DNA of 64,000 bases from Tritrichomonas foetus (lineage: Eukaryota; Parabasalia; Tritrichomonadida; Tritrichomonadidae). Below are positions 10,512 through 19,008 of the stretch, piece after piece; position 1 is the stretch's first letter; each line of letters begins with the position of its first letter. The DNA lies in contig MLAK01001237.1 of NCBI GenBank assembly GCA_001839685.1, positions 74,923 through 138,922 of the forward strand, in the 5' to 3' direction. The notes beneath the pieces are model-generated. The model worked only from the letters and a program-made list of their open reading frames with translations. It ran no database searches and was not told where the DNA came from. The position numbers were made by a program, and so were the translations under genes.

Positions 10512-11159
10512 ATGAATCACGATCGCTTAGTTCTTTCAAACGGAACCACAATTATGGCAATGACATGTTCAGACGGTGTTGTATTATGCGCAGATTCAAG
10601 AGCCACAACCGGTGCTTACGTTGCAATGCGCGATATGAATAAAATCACTGATATTACGCCCGATATTTATGTTTGCCACTCAGGTAGTGCTTCAGATACA
10701 CAGGCACTTGCTCGTTTCGTCAAGTATTATACCAGCGTCCTTACAGTATATTCGAATAATGAACAGAAACAATCAGTCGCAGTTGTAGCGCAAATTTTAC
10801 GCAAAATGTTACAGAAAAATAAGGAATATTTGATGGCCCAGATGATCGTAGCAGGTGTTGATGATAATGGTCCAGCTTGTTATATGGTTATGCAATCCGG
10901 ATGCGCCCTTCAGAGAGATTTTGCTGCTGGCGGATCTGGAAGCACATATATTACATCATATTGCGACCAGTTTTTCAGACCGGGAATGAGCGTAGAAGAA
11001 GCGACAAAATTCGCCGTAAAAGCAGTAAACCATGCAACAATTCGAGACGGCTACTCAGGCGGACCAATTAATGTTGTTCAGATCACAAAAGACGGATCAA
11101 AGAGAGTTTGGTTCAAGCCAGGAAATCAGCCTTTAGACCATACCATCGTAAAGACATAA
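10512..11159 (+). CDS. 20S proteasome subunit beta type-1 (PSMB6-like)
   Basis: A 215-residue catalytic N-terminal nucleophile threonine protease subunit. An 11-residue propeptide ends in Gly11, and autocleavage exposes Thr12 (Thr1 of the mature chain, in NGTTIMAM). Mature D17 and K33 are present, and RDGYSGG supplies the conserved D166/S169 pair. Sequence around ADSRATTGAYVA and CHSGSASDTQ follows beta1, the caspase-like site, rather than beta2 or beta5. The S1-pocket residue 45, usually Arg in beta1, is His here. The very short propeptide is a notable reduction. The stop is TAAA. Acts in the cytosolic and nuclear 20S core. Confidence 0.92.
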   Translation: MNHDRLVLSNGTTIMAMTCSDGVVLCADSRATTGAYVAMRDMNKITDITPDIYVCHSGSASDTQALARFVKYYTSVLTVYSNNEQKQSVAVVAQILRKMLQKNKEYLMAQMIVAGVDDNGPACYMVMQSGCALQRDFAAGGSGSTYITSYCDQFFRPGMSVEEATKFAVKAVNHATIRDGYSGGPINVVQITKDGSKRVWFKPGNQPLDHTIVKT

Positions 11160-11282
11160 ATTGAAATGAAATCAATTTTTCCTTTTTTTGGATAAAATTC
11201 TCCTCTTATTAATAATTTACATTCAATTTTGGATTTTTTTTTTTTCACTGTTTTTGTATTTGTTGGTGTTTCATAGTGGCCG

Positions 11283-12447
11283 AAAAGAAAGAACAAACAG
11301 AAAAGAAAGAACAAACAGAAAAGAAAGAACAAATCGAAAAGAAAGAACAAATCGAAAAGAAAGAACAAATCGAAAAGAAAGAACAAATCGAAAAGAAAGA
11401 ACAAATCGAAAAGAAAGAACAAATCGAAAAGAAAGAACAAATCGAAAAGAAAGAACAAATCGAAAAGAAAGAACAAATCGAAAAGAAAGANNNNNNNNNN
11501 NNNNNNNNNNNNNNNNNNNNNNNNNNNNNNNNNNNNNNNNNNNNNNNNNNNNNNNNNNNNNNNNNNNNNNNNNNNNNNNNNNNNNNNNNNNNNNNNNNNN
11601 NNNNNNNNNNNNNNNNNNNNNNNNNNNNNNNNNNNNNNNNNNNNNNNNNNNNNNNNNNNNNNNNNNNNNNNNNNNNNNNNNNNNNNNNNNNNNNNNNNNN
11701 NNNNNNNNNNNNNNNNNNNNNNNNNNNNNNNNNNNNNNNNNNNNNNNNNNNNNNNNNNNNNNNNNNNNNNNNNNNNNNNNNNNNNNNNNNNNNNNNNNNN
11801 NNNNNNNNNNNNNNNNNNNNNNNNNNNNNNNNNNNNNNNNNNNNNNNNNNNNNNNNNNNNNNNNNNNNNNNNNNNNNNNNNNNNNNNNNNNNNNNNNNNN
11901 NNNNNNNNNNNNNNNNNNNNNNNNNNNNNNNNNNNNNNNNNNNNNNNNNNNNNNNNNNNNNNNNNNNNNNNNNNNNNNNNNNNNNNNNNNNNNNNNNNNN
12001 NNNNNNNNNNNNNNNNNNNNNNNNNNNNNNNNNNNNNNNNNNNNNNNNNNNNNNNNNNNNNNNNNNNNNNNNNNNNNNNNNNNNNNNNNNNNNNNNNNNN
12101 NNNNNNNNNNNNNNNNNNNNNNNNNNNNNNNNNNNNNNNNNNNNNNNNNNNNNNNNNNNNNNNNNNNNNNNNNNNNNNNNNNNNNNNNNNNNNNNNNNNN
12201 NNNNNNNNNNNNNNNNNNNNNNNNNNNNNNNNNNNNNNNNNNNNNNNNNNNNNNNNNNNNNNNNNNNNNNNNNNNNNNNNNNNNNNNNNNNNNNNNNNNN
12301 NNNNNNNNNNNNNNNNNNNNNNNNNNNNNNNNNNNNNNNNNGAAAAGAAAGAACAAACAGAAAAGAAAGAACAAACAGAAAAGAAAGAACAAACAGAAAA
12401 GAAAGAACAAATCGAAAAGAAAGAACAAATCGAAAAGAAAGAACAAA
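11283..12447. repeat. 18-nt tandem repeat array containing an 851-nt assembly gap
   Basis: An 18-nt unit (GAAAAGAAAGAACAAATC, or the variant ending CAAACA) repeats on both sides of unknown bases 11491-12341. The left flank begins with two CAAACA-type units and continues with CAAATC-type units. The right flank has about three CAAACA units, then CAAATC units. All frames stay open because the unit is a multiple of three, but the long frames here begin only at GTG or TTG codons and consist of the repeat, so I do not call a gene. True array length is unknown. Confidence 0.85.
11491..12341. other. Assembly gap (851 unknown bases)
   Basis: A run of N inside the 18-nt tandem array. It probably represents unassembled copies of the same unit, although other sequence could be hidden. 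Confidence 0.95.
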
Positions 12448-12704
12448 TATTTTGTTAGTTTCCCAGTTAAAAACAGCCTGTAGTAATGAATGGAATTAAG
12501 TAGATGAAAATAAGCTAAAGTAACAGAGTGTCAGATAGTATTAAGGAAACTTGATTGTGTATTGATTGCTATATTCATGCGTACAATATCACCAGCTTCG
12601 CTTCCTGCATAAAATCTGGAATGACCTTAATCAACCAAATAATTAGTTAAAAAGTAGAAATGTTCGTTGCCGTTTGAAAATAAAATATTTTATTTGTTTT
12701 TCTC

Positions 12705-13994
12705 ATGTCGAAACCACTTTCTTTTCAATGTCATATGAAAAATACAATCAAAGATGTGTTTCTTTCTCGAGGATACACCGAAATTCAATGTCCAGAAGAA
12801 GAAGACGAAGATGAAAGTATGGAATGGGATTTTATCTGGGCCAGCCGTGCGTGGATCCATGCGAAAATGTTAGGAAATGCGCCTGTTGTTTTGAGACCTA
12901 ACCAACGCGTTAATCACTTTCCAAATTCTTTCGAATTAACCCGAAAAGATTTAATGGCCAAAAATCTTCAAAGACTTCGCCGTGAACTTCGAAAAATCGG
13001 ACAAGAAGCAACAGTTGATTTTAACCCCCTTACGTACGTCTATCCAGCACAATATGCGATGTTCTTGGATGATATCAAAAGGCACGAAGCTCCATGGATT
13101 TGTAAGCCAGTAGCCGGCTCAATGGGCCAAGGAATTTTATTTGTTCAAAACGAACAAGAAGCCATAAAATTCCATAATAACGTCACTGCCAAAATAAACG
13201 CGTGTGAAACACCAGAAGATAAACAAAGACTAACTTATGTTTTACAAAGATATATTCCAAATCCTCTTCTTATTGGAGGAAGGAAATTTGATATTCGATT
13301 GTATGCCCTAACGTTATCTTTCCAACCACTTATTGTTTATATCTATCGTGGTGGTTTTTGTAGATTTTCATCACAACCATTTACAATGAAAAACTTCGGA
13401 AGCAGAGAAGTCCATTTAACTAACATTGCAGTTCAGACACATTCCACTGCTTATAATCCAAGGCATGGCTGTAAGTGGGACACTTATTCATTAAGATCAT
13501 ATATTGCTAATCGATATGGTTTTGAACAATCAAATCAGGTTTTCACTGCAATTCAAGGAATTATTATGAATTCCCTTTTATCTGTAGCTTCACAAGTCAT
13601 CAACGATAAACACTGCTACGAGTTGTATGGATATGATGTTCTTATTGCAGATGACCTTCGTCCATGGCTGATTGAAATTAACGCGTCACCTTCTTTAGAT
13701 GGAAATACAGAAGACGATTATGATTTAAAGTTCTCATTCTTAAATGAAATGCTTGATTTAGTCCAAATGTATCATAAAGATGTTCCAAGGGATACCGATG
13801 AACTTCCTTTGCATTATGGTGGCTATGATCTCGTCTGGAACAATGGACCAGTGTTTCCAAAAGTTCAGTCATCAATAACATCATACATTGGGTGCAACTG
13901 TCCCGTGAAAGGATCACCAAATAATCCATTTCGAACAAAAAGCCAATTTCGTGTCAAAAAGCCACATATTCCGAAAACTGAGAATAAAACATAA
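12705..13994 (+). CDS. Tubulin tyrosine ligase-like protein (TTLL9-like)
   Basis: A 429-residue ATP-grasp ligase of the TTL family, which adds glutamate or glycine chains to tubulin tails. The order of motifs is TTLL9-like: EWDFIWASRAWIH, the LRPNQRVNHFPNSFELTRKD block, the ATP-binding WICKPVAGSMGQGI, LQRYIPNPLLI, KFDIRLYAL, then the metal/nucleotide site WLIEINASPSL near residue 325. All catalytic blocks look intact. In a flagellate the likely substrates are axonemal, pelta-axostyle or cytoplasmic microtubules. The ATG at 12705 begins the protein at the same point as relatives; an internal ATG lies at 12735. The stop is TAAA. Glutamylase versus glycylase activity cannot be decided from this view. 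Confidence 0.9.
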   Translation: MSKPLSFQCHMKNTIKDVFLSRGYTEIQCPEEEDEDESMEWDFIWASRAWIHAKMLGNAPVVLRPNQRVNHFPNSFELTRKDLMAKNLQRLRRELRKIGQEATVDFNPLTYVYPAQYAMFLDDIKRHEAPWICKPVAGSMGQGILFVQNEQEAIKFHNNVTAKINACETPEDKQRLTYVLQRYIPNPLLIGGRKFDIRLYALTLSFQPLIVYIYRGGFCRFSSQPFTMKNFGSREVHLTNIAVQTHSTAYNPRHGCKWDTYSLRSYIANRYGFEQSNQVFTAIQGIIMNSLLSVASQVINDKHCYELYGYDVLIADDLRPWLIEINASPSLDGNTEDDYDLKFSFLNEMLDLVQMYHKDVPRDTDELPLHYGGYDLVWNNGPVFPKVQSSITSYIGCNCPVKGSPNNPFRTKSQFRVKKPHIPKTENKT

Positions 13995-14545
13995 ACTCAG
14001 AAGGAATTGAATAGTTTCTAGATTTGTTAGACAATAAAAATTTCATATTAATCAACATTGTTTTCTTTTTTAGATTTTCATATAAAGATATATGTTGATT
14101 TCATGTTACATACTGAATGAAAAGCATTTGCAACACCTTGCTCGACTGATCACAGCAATTGGAACCAACTATGCAAACCTCAAAAGAAACTCAGAAACGA
14201 GTGGCTCGAATTAATAGTGATTGTTAAAAATACATACAATGAAAACTCAGCATAGGATAAAGGAATCTAATCATTTATATTCGATCATTAATTCTTTAGT
14301 GCTTTAAGAATCACTACTAGAAGGTTTGATTACGAAAAATTCGAAAAAATAGTCCATGAAATATCTTGAACTTTTTCTGTTAATTCCATACGACTAAGAT
14401 TTGGACTATACTAGATAACTATACGAGATGGACAAAAAGAGTGACTAAAAACAAAAATAAATCTCTTTCTTTTTTACTACCCAACTAAAAAGAATCTAAT
14501 TCCATAGTTGGATCCATTATACTTGTATTTTGGTTGACTTTAAGA
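13995..14545. other. Convergent intergenic region
   Basis: Lies between the 3' ends of the TTLL gene and the small basic protein gene. AT-rich, with no gene, repeat or structured element recognised. Confidence 0.45.
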
Positions 14546-15076
14546 TTATAGCATTATAATTCTTAAGTCTTTATGAAGCGAAGAATAAATATTACTCTTA
14601 CAACGAAGTTTTTCTCTTTCTTCTTCTTGAGTCATTCTTTGACGATATTCATTATCATATCTTCTCACTTCTGAAAAGTCCTCCTTCATTCTTCGCGTTT
14701 TCTCTGCTCTTGAATGCCGAAGTGCAGAAGGAATCATTCGTGTGTAATCACGATGATAGGGAGAACTTCTTGCTTTATCAGTATACTTCCTACGTATTTC
14801 ATCAGCATAAGATTGTGATGACATGCGCTGAATCTCTTCGCGCTTGGCATATTTGATTACAGGACCAACTTTTTTTGGTCCAATAATTGGTGGAAAGAAA
14901 AGCTTCTTTGGCTTCCTGGAAATGTCACAATAGCATGGCTGAGACTTAGATTTGGTGATCGATTCCGAATTTCCAAAAGGATCATCAGATGAGGATCTGA
15001 TTGAAGTAAAAGACATATCATCACTTTGACGTGATGGTGGTGCTGTGCTTGCCAATCTTTGTGAAGCTCGGCTCAT
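14546..15076 (-). CDS. Small basic protein of unknown function
   Basis: Not recognised. The 176 residues are strongly basic and Ser/Arg-rich. A disordered N-terminal third with clusters such as SSDDPFGNSES leads to FFPPIIGPKKVGPVIKY. A charged helical C-terminal half follows, containing RAEKTRRMKEDFSEVRRY and EYRQRMTQEEEREKLR. There are no membrane segments and no signal peptide. The composition recalls small microtubule- or flagellum-associated proteins, but this is only an impression. The ATG at 15076 is supported by an initiator 22 nt upstream, which makes a real gene likely. Confidence 0.65.
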   Translation of the reverse strand: MSRASQRLASTAPPSRQSDDMSFTSIRSSSDDPFGNSESITKSKSQPCYCDISRKPKKLFFPPIIGPKKVGPVIKYAKREEIQRMSSQSYADEIRRKYTDKARSSPYHRDYTRMIPSALRHSRAEKTRRMKEDFSEVRRYDNEYRQRMTQEEEREKLRCKSNIYSSLHKDLRIIML

Positions 15077-15095
15077 TGAGGGCTGCGATAAAAAA

Positions 15096-15100
15096 TGTGA
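15096..15100 (-). promoter_or_regulatory. Initiator of small basic protein gene
   Basis: TCACA on the minus strand matches TCA(+1)Y(T/A). The +1 at 15098 gives a 21-nt leader to the ATG at 15076. Confidence 0.5.
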
Positions 15101-15927
15101 GTTTTCTCAAAAAAAGTGAGATTTATTATTTCGAATAATATATCATTAAATACAAATATTTCTCATAATATTATTAGAAATTGCTATTTATTTATATTAT
15201 ATAAATATTGACTTGAGGTTGTAAAAGAAAAAATTATGATAAACATAATATATTTATGTTTTAAAGTTGGTGTTACCAAAATGATTGAATTTTCAAACAC
15301 ATTGAATTTCGTCATGACTTTTTAAAACATATATCAGAAACTCTGTAAAGTTACAGAAAGTTTTGAATGATTACACAGAATAAAGGGTGAAATTGTGATA
15401 ATATTTCGCATAATTCAAATGAGATTGAATTTTTGTGAATTCCATGAATTTCTAGCCACTTTCTATTGTTATACATGTTTCTTTATATCTTATATTGCGA
15501 AAGCAACAAATCATCTTCTTCGGCATACTTTCCATAATGAAAATTAATCTCAAAAAATAAGATGATAATTATCATCATGTGATAAGTTAATGAGTGTTTT
15601 TTGTTAGTGAACACGGCACCAGTTAACTAAGTTCCCACCATGATGTTAATGCGCCAGCACCTCCTCCAATGACTGAATGAGCCGAAAGGGCCCGAAAAAG
15701 TCACATCCCATTTTCCACTTTTTCTGCCAAAAATCAAATCTAATCGAAAAAAAGTCCTGTCATGTTTTTTTCTCATGTAGTGGTTTTTCTTATAAATATG
15801 TTATGACTAATGCACCAATGTGATATCCATAGTTATTCAAACTAAAATTGAATATATTGAAAATGAATAGGATTTCTGAGTATAGAAAATGAACTTCATT
15901 AATATATTACCATTTAGGATATCATTT

Positions 15928-16044
15928 AAGACAGGGTATGGATTTTTCCTCGGAACTACCATTCGTCCCTTTTAGTGAGTTCTCTAGACCTCCCTCCGGT
16001 CGATCTCAAGAACTCACCAAAAATATTACTGACGGAGTAGTATT
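15928..16044. ncRNA. Candidate structured RNA: cluster of adjacent hairpins
   Basis: Within AT-rich DNA this patch is distinctly GC-richer and forms three consecutive foldable elements. First is a small hairpin around TTCCTCGGAA (about 15946-15955). Second is a long stem pairing 15970-15983 with 16009-16022 (one mismatch), capped by an inner GACC/GGTC stem around a 7-nt loop. Third is a 9-bp stem 16022-16030 / 16036-16044 with a GACGG loop. It matches no tRNA, 5S, U-snRNA, SRP or RNase P hallmark that I could see. The strand is undetermined. A mobile-element end or a DNA regulatory palindrome is the alternative. Confidence 0.35.
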
Positions 16045-16621
16045 ATTTCCCGAAATTCATGAATCATAAGATGATATATATAGTTATTTTTCTTTCCTTT
16101 ATCGTAAAATTATATTTATTTCAATTATAATACATAATGCTTTGTTGATTTTTAATTTGAGTGATTGCCGCGCTTTATTTAGTACTTCTTCTTTCCTCCA
16201 GTCATATTTATGATCTATTCTTCATTCTATTACACATATTGCTGTTTTAAATAATATGTTATTCGAAAGATTACTAATAAAAAAAATAAAACTCGATCAA
16301 TAATCGAACAAAAAATTAAAAATCTAAGATTTCCTGTGAAAAAGAGTTGCTCATTGCCATACTCGGCGTATGTCTTCATATATATCTAGAATATAGCCGA
16401 AATTTTAGATTAGATTACGAGAATCATCACAAAATAAGCGAAAAATAAAAATATAATTTGTCACTTTTATATCGAGCAGTTTTCATTTCACTTTTCTTCG
16501 ATCATACAATTCGGTGACAAACTCATTCATTCAAAAAGTTCACCATCGAAGATTTCACTTGGCATTATTTTCAAAATGTTTCAATTATCTATCGATCATT
16601 TAAAATTTTCGTATTTTCAAT

Positions 16622-16626
16622 TCATT
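16622..16626 (+). promoter_or_regulatory. Initiator of surface protein gene
   Basis: TCATT matches the initiator. The +1 at 16624 gives a 10-nt leader to the ATG at 16634. Confidence 0.5.
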
Positions 16627-16633
16627 TTTTCAA

Positions 16634-18172
16634 ATGCTTATTATTTTCCTCCTAACTCGATTTTCTTTCAGCACAGATACGACTTCAAATTTACCACAAA
16701 GTGAAGCTTATTTTGTAACAACAGAACCGCCAATTGTCTCAACTCATCATGATTTTCCAAATTTTACAGAAAGCGTCGAAACACCCTACCAATCATCTTT
16801 TCAATTGTCTTCTTACTCAAACGACGAAAAACAAACATCTGAAATTCAAGAGCAAACAAAAGGTGATGACGAATCACCAAATCTAACCGTTGGACCTATC
16901 GCGCCCACAAATGAATCTCTTCCAGAAACACCAGCTCAACAACCAACAGACGAAGGACCAGGGCCACAAACTTCGGATATCATAATTATTAGCGGAAAAC
17001 CAACTGACATGCCACCTGAAATTTCAACTGACATGTTAACTGAAATGCCAACTGATGCATCAGCCGATTTGCCAACAGAAGATATTCATGATAATCATAG
17101 AAAATTCTACGTTTGTGAAGGAGGATCATGCCAGGATTGCCATGATGAATTAGATGACGATGAAATTGAAGTCGGTTTTGAAAAATTGAATGGTTTACTT
17201 GGTAAAAATGTAATTGAAGATATTGAAATCAGAGTTTGTGGATCTACAAGAGAAAATCATCCAATTATTGATGCATCAAATCTTTTCGACAAGAATTTTG
17301 ATATCAAAGGAAAAATCAAACCTTCTTTTTTAGAAATTTCCAACCCTCAGTCAAAAGAAGGTTGGATCGACTTTTTGGATGCAGAAGACATCACTCTCAT
17401 TGTTCAAGGAAAATTGTTTATTTCTACTACAGAGCTTGAAAATTCTCCAATTGAATGTGAAAGCATCACTTTTTCTGATGTTGAATCTGACTTGATTTCT
17501 CTATCTTTTACAAAACAAGCAAACGTTAAATCACAAGCAATAATTGGTGATAAAGTTATCACAAGTTTAGTAATTGGTGCCGACAAAGTAATTTTCAGTA
17601 ACTCCAATGATAATAAAGCAACAATGTATCTTGAAGAATCCGAAAGTAATCAAATTTCATTTGAACTTGAAGTAAGGACTCTCGATTTTTCAATAATTCC
17701 AGGTACTAAAAACATTATTCAATCATTAATGATCTCACTTTTGGATAAAAACCATCAAGATGTAACTTTGAATTTTGATAAAACATGGGACAATCAAATC
17801 GAGAATATTAATCAGTTTATCATAGGTTTTGGTGATTTTGATTTGTATATCAATTCCGAAAATAAAGCAATCGCCGATCAAATTCGCGCTCTTGGACAAG
17901 GAAATGTTATTCGTAATGGAAAAACAGACACACCTGAGCCAACTATTCCAATTTCTCCAACAAATAATGATCCAGATGATTCTGATGGAGAAACTAGCGA
18001 TTCTGGATTAACTGCTGGAGTATTAATTTGTTTGATTATTTTAGGTGGTGTGATTATAATTTTAGGATATATACTTTATAAGAAGTGCAAATCAAGGAAG
18101 CTTCAAAAATACAGTGGATACCTCAATAACACGCAAGACCTCGAGCCAATTCAACCAATCGAGTCAATTTAA
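16634..18172 (+). CDS. Predicted type I membrane surface protein
   Basis: A 512-residue protein of no named family. It has a signal peptide (MLIIFLLTRFSFS), then a Thr/Pro/Glu-rich, probably O-glycosylated stalk (about 15-155) with a degenerate repeat of the PTDMP/STDMLTEM type. Next is a Cys-containing start (CEGGSCQDC) to a 250-residue ectodomain of short beta-strand-like segments. Near the C terminus there is a second Pro/Thr stretch, a single membrane span (about 464-485) with a basic stop-transfer KKCKSRK, and a 25-residue cytosolic tail. This resembles trichomonad cell-surface proteins of beta-solenoid type and is probably exposed to the host or environment. It lacks BspA-type leucine-rich repeats. 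An initiator supports the start. Confidence 0.75.
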   Translation: MLIIFLLTRFSFSTDTTSNLPQSEAYFVTTEPPIVSTHHDFPNFTESVETPYQSSFQLSSYSNDEKQTSEIQEQTKGDDESPNLTVGPIAPTNESLPETPAQQPTDEGPGPQTSDIIIISGKPTDMPPEISTDMLTEMPTDASADLPTEDIHDNHRKFYVCEGGSCQDCHDELDDDEIEVGFEKLNGLLGKNVIEDIEIRVCGSTRENHPIIDASNLFDKNFDIKGKIKPSFLEISNPQSKEGWIDFLDAEDITLIVQGKLFISTTELENSPIECESITFSDVESDLISLSFTKQANVKSQAIIGDKVITSLVIGADKVIFSNSNDNKATMYLEESESNQISFELEVRTLDFSIIPGTKNIIQSLMISLLDKNHQDVTLNFDKTWDNQIENINQFIIGFGDFDLYINSENKAIADQIRALGQGNVIRNGKTDTPEPTIPISPTNNDPDDSDGETSDSGLTAGVLICLIILGGVIIILGYILYKKCKSRKLQKYSGYLNNTQDLEPIQPIESI

Positions 18173-18475
18173 TTACTTTAAAGTAATTGTCTGTAACTTG
18201 TTTTTGAATAAATTACGAATCATTTTACTGATTTTTTTTGCCTATATTTATTTTTAAATTGTATTAAATAAATTTTATATGCTTCCAATCGTTCCTTTAT
18301 TGTTTTTTTGATATATTTTTTGGTAGTGCATTCTTCTTAAATTACCGTGATATCATCATTACACAGGAAATTCATGTCTAATATGAAAAGAAAATAGTAT
18401 AAATTTATAAAGTTCATGAGAAACAAAGAATTCGAACATATATGTTTTATTATCAAATAAAATAAAAATAAAATA
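18173..18475. other. Convergent intergenic region
   Basis: A 303-nt AT-rich spacer between the surface protein and cyclase 3' ends; nothing is recognised in it. Confidence 0.4.
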
Positions 18476-18929
18476 TTACATTAACATTGCAGATAAATCT
18501 CCGTTTGAAAAAGCTTCTGTGGTGAAACCAATTTTTTGCGGAGAAAGTAAATATGTCATTGTTTTTCCTTTACCTTTTAACATTATTTCTCCTCGTTTTT
18601 CAATTGAGTAATCACTTCCTTGGAGTAATTCGAATGTTGCTTGTGAAATCTGAATCTTTCCTGCTATATCAGTGCTTTGTAATCTTGAAGCGATGTTAAT
18701 AGGATCACCAATAATATCGAAAGTTGGCTTATCTGTACCAAGAACACCAGCAATTAATGGCCCACCAGTATTAATTCCAATTCTAACACTAAGCATTGAA
18801 TTCAACTTCATGTTTACATCATCAAGTAATGATAAGGCTTCAATTGCAAAGTCAGCCATTTGTTCAGCATGTGTTTTTGGTGGTTCTTCAGGATCAAAGA
18901 GACCACCAGCAACCATATACACATCACCT
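18476..18929 (-). CDS. Adenylyl cyclase, C-terminal half of catalytic domain
   Basis: This segment resumes at the conserved GDVYMVAGG, whose Asp (codon 18923-18925) is the second metal-binding residue of class III cyclases. It continues with RIGINTGGPLIAGVLG, TFDIIGDPINIASRL (adenine-recognising Asp, transition-state Asn and Arg) and the closing KGKGKTMTYLL. Lys in KIK upstream plus Asp in FDI indicates ATP rather than GTP as substrate. The first in-frame ATG is at 18916, but that is inside the catalytic core, so this is unlikely to be a gene on its own. Confidence 0.8.
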
Positions 18930-19008
18930 ATTAATTTAATTTTAATTAATTTATTTTATTTTTAATCAATTCAATTAATTAATTAAATTAATTTAATTTT
19001 AATTAATT
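18930..19008 (-). repeat. 22-nt direct repeats bounding a 57-nt in-frame intervening sequence
   Basis: The same 22-nt AT-only sequence occurs at 18930-18951 and 18987-19008, exactly 57 nt apart. On the sense strand both copies read LIKIKLI, and the 35 nt between them hold TAA, TGA, TAA and TAA in frame. Removing one period restores YNQLIKIKLIGDVYM, which matches the cyclase family. The insert contains no GT and no YAG, so it is not a canonical trichomonad intron. Confidence 0.85.

Larger units (their letters stand above)
15077..16633. other. Non-coding region with structured GC-richer patch
   Basis: 1.56 kb without a gene, between two divergently transcribed genes. Most is plain AT-rich sequence; the exception is the hairpin cluster at about 15928-16050. 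Confidence 0.5.

Noticed and set aside
11188..12499. Three long overlapping reading frames across the 18-nt repeat and the gap
   Set aside because: They begin at TTG or GTG codons, consist of the repeat plus unknown bases, and stay open only because the unit length is divisible by three.
15928..16044. U5 snRNA reading of the CCTTTTAGT stretch at about 15968-15976
   Set aside because: The flanks do not form the U5 loop I stem and no Sm-type site follows in the right place.
18923..19008. Spliceosomal intron in the cyclase gene
   Set aside because: The interrupted stretch contains no GT donor and no branch-point/acceptor motif of the trichomonad type; the direct repeats explain the structure better.
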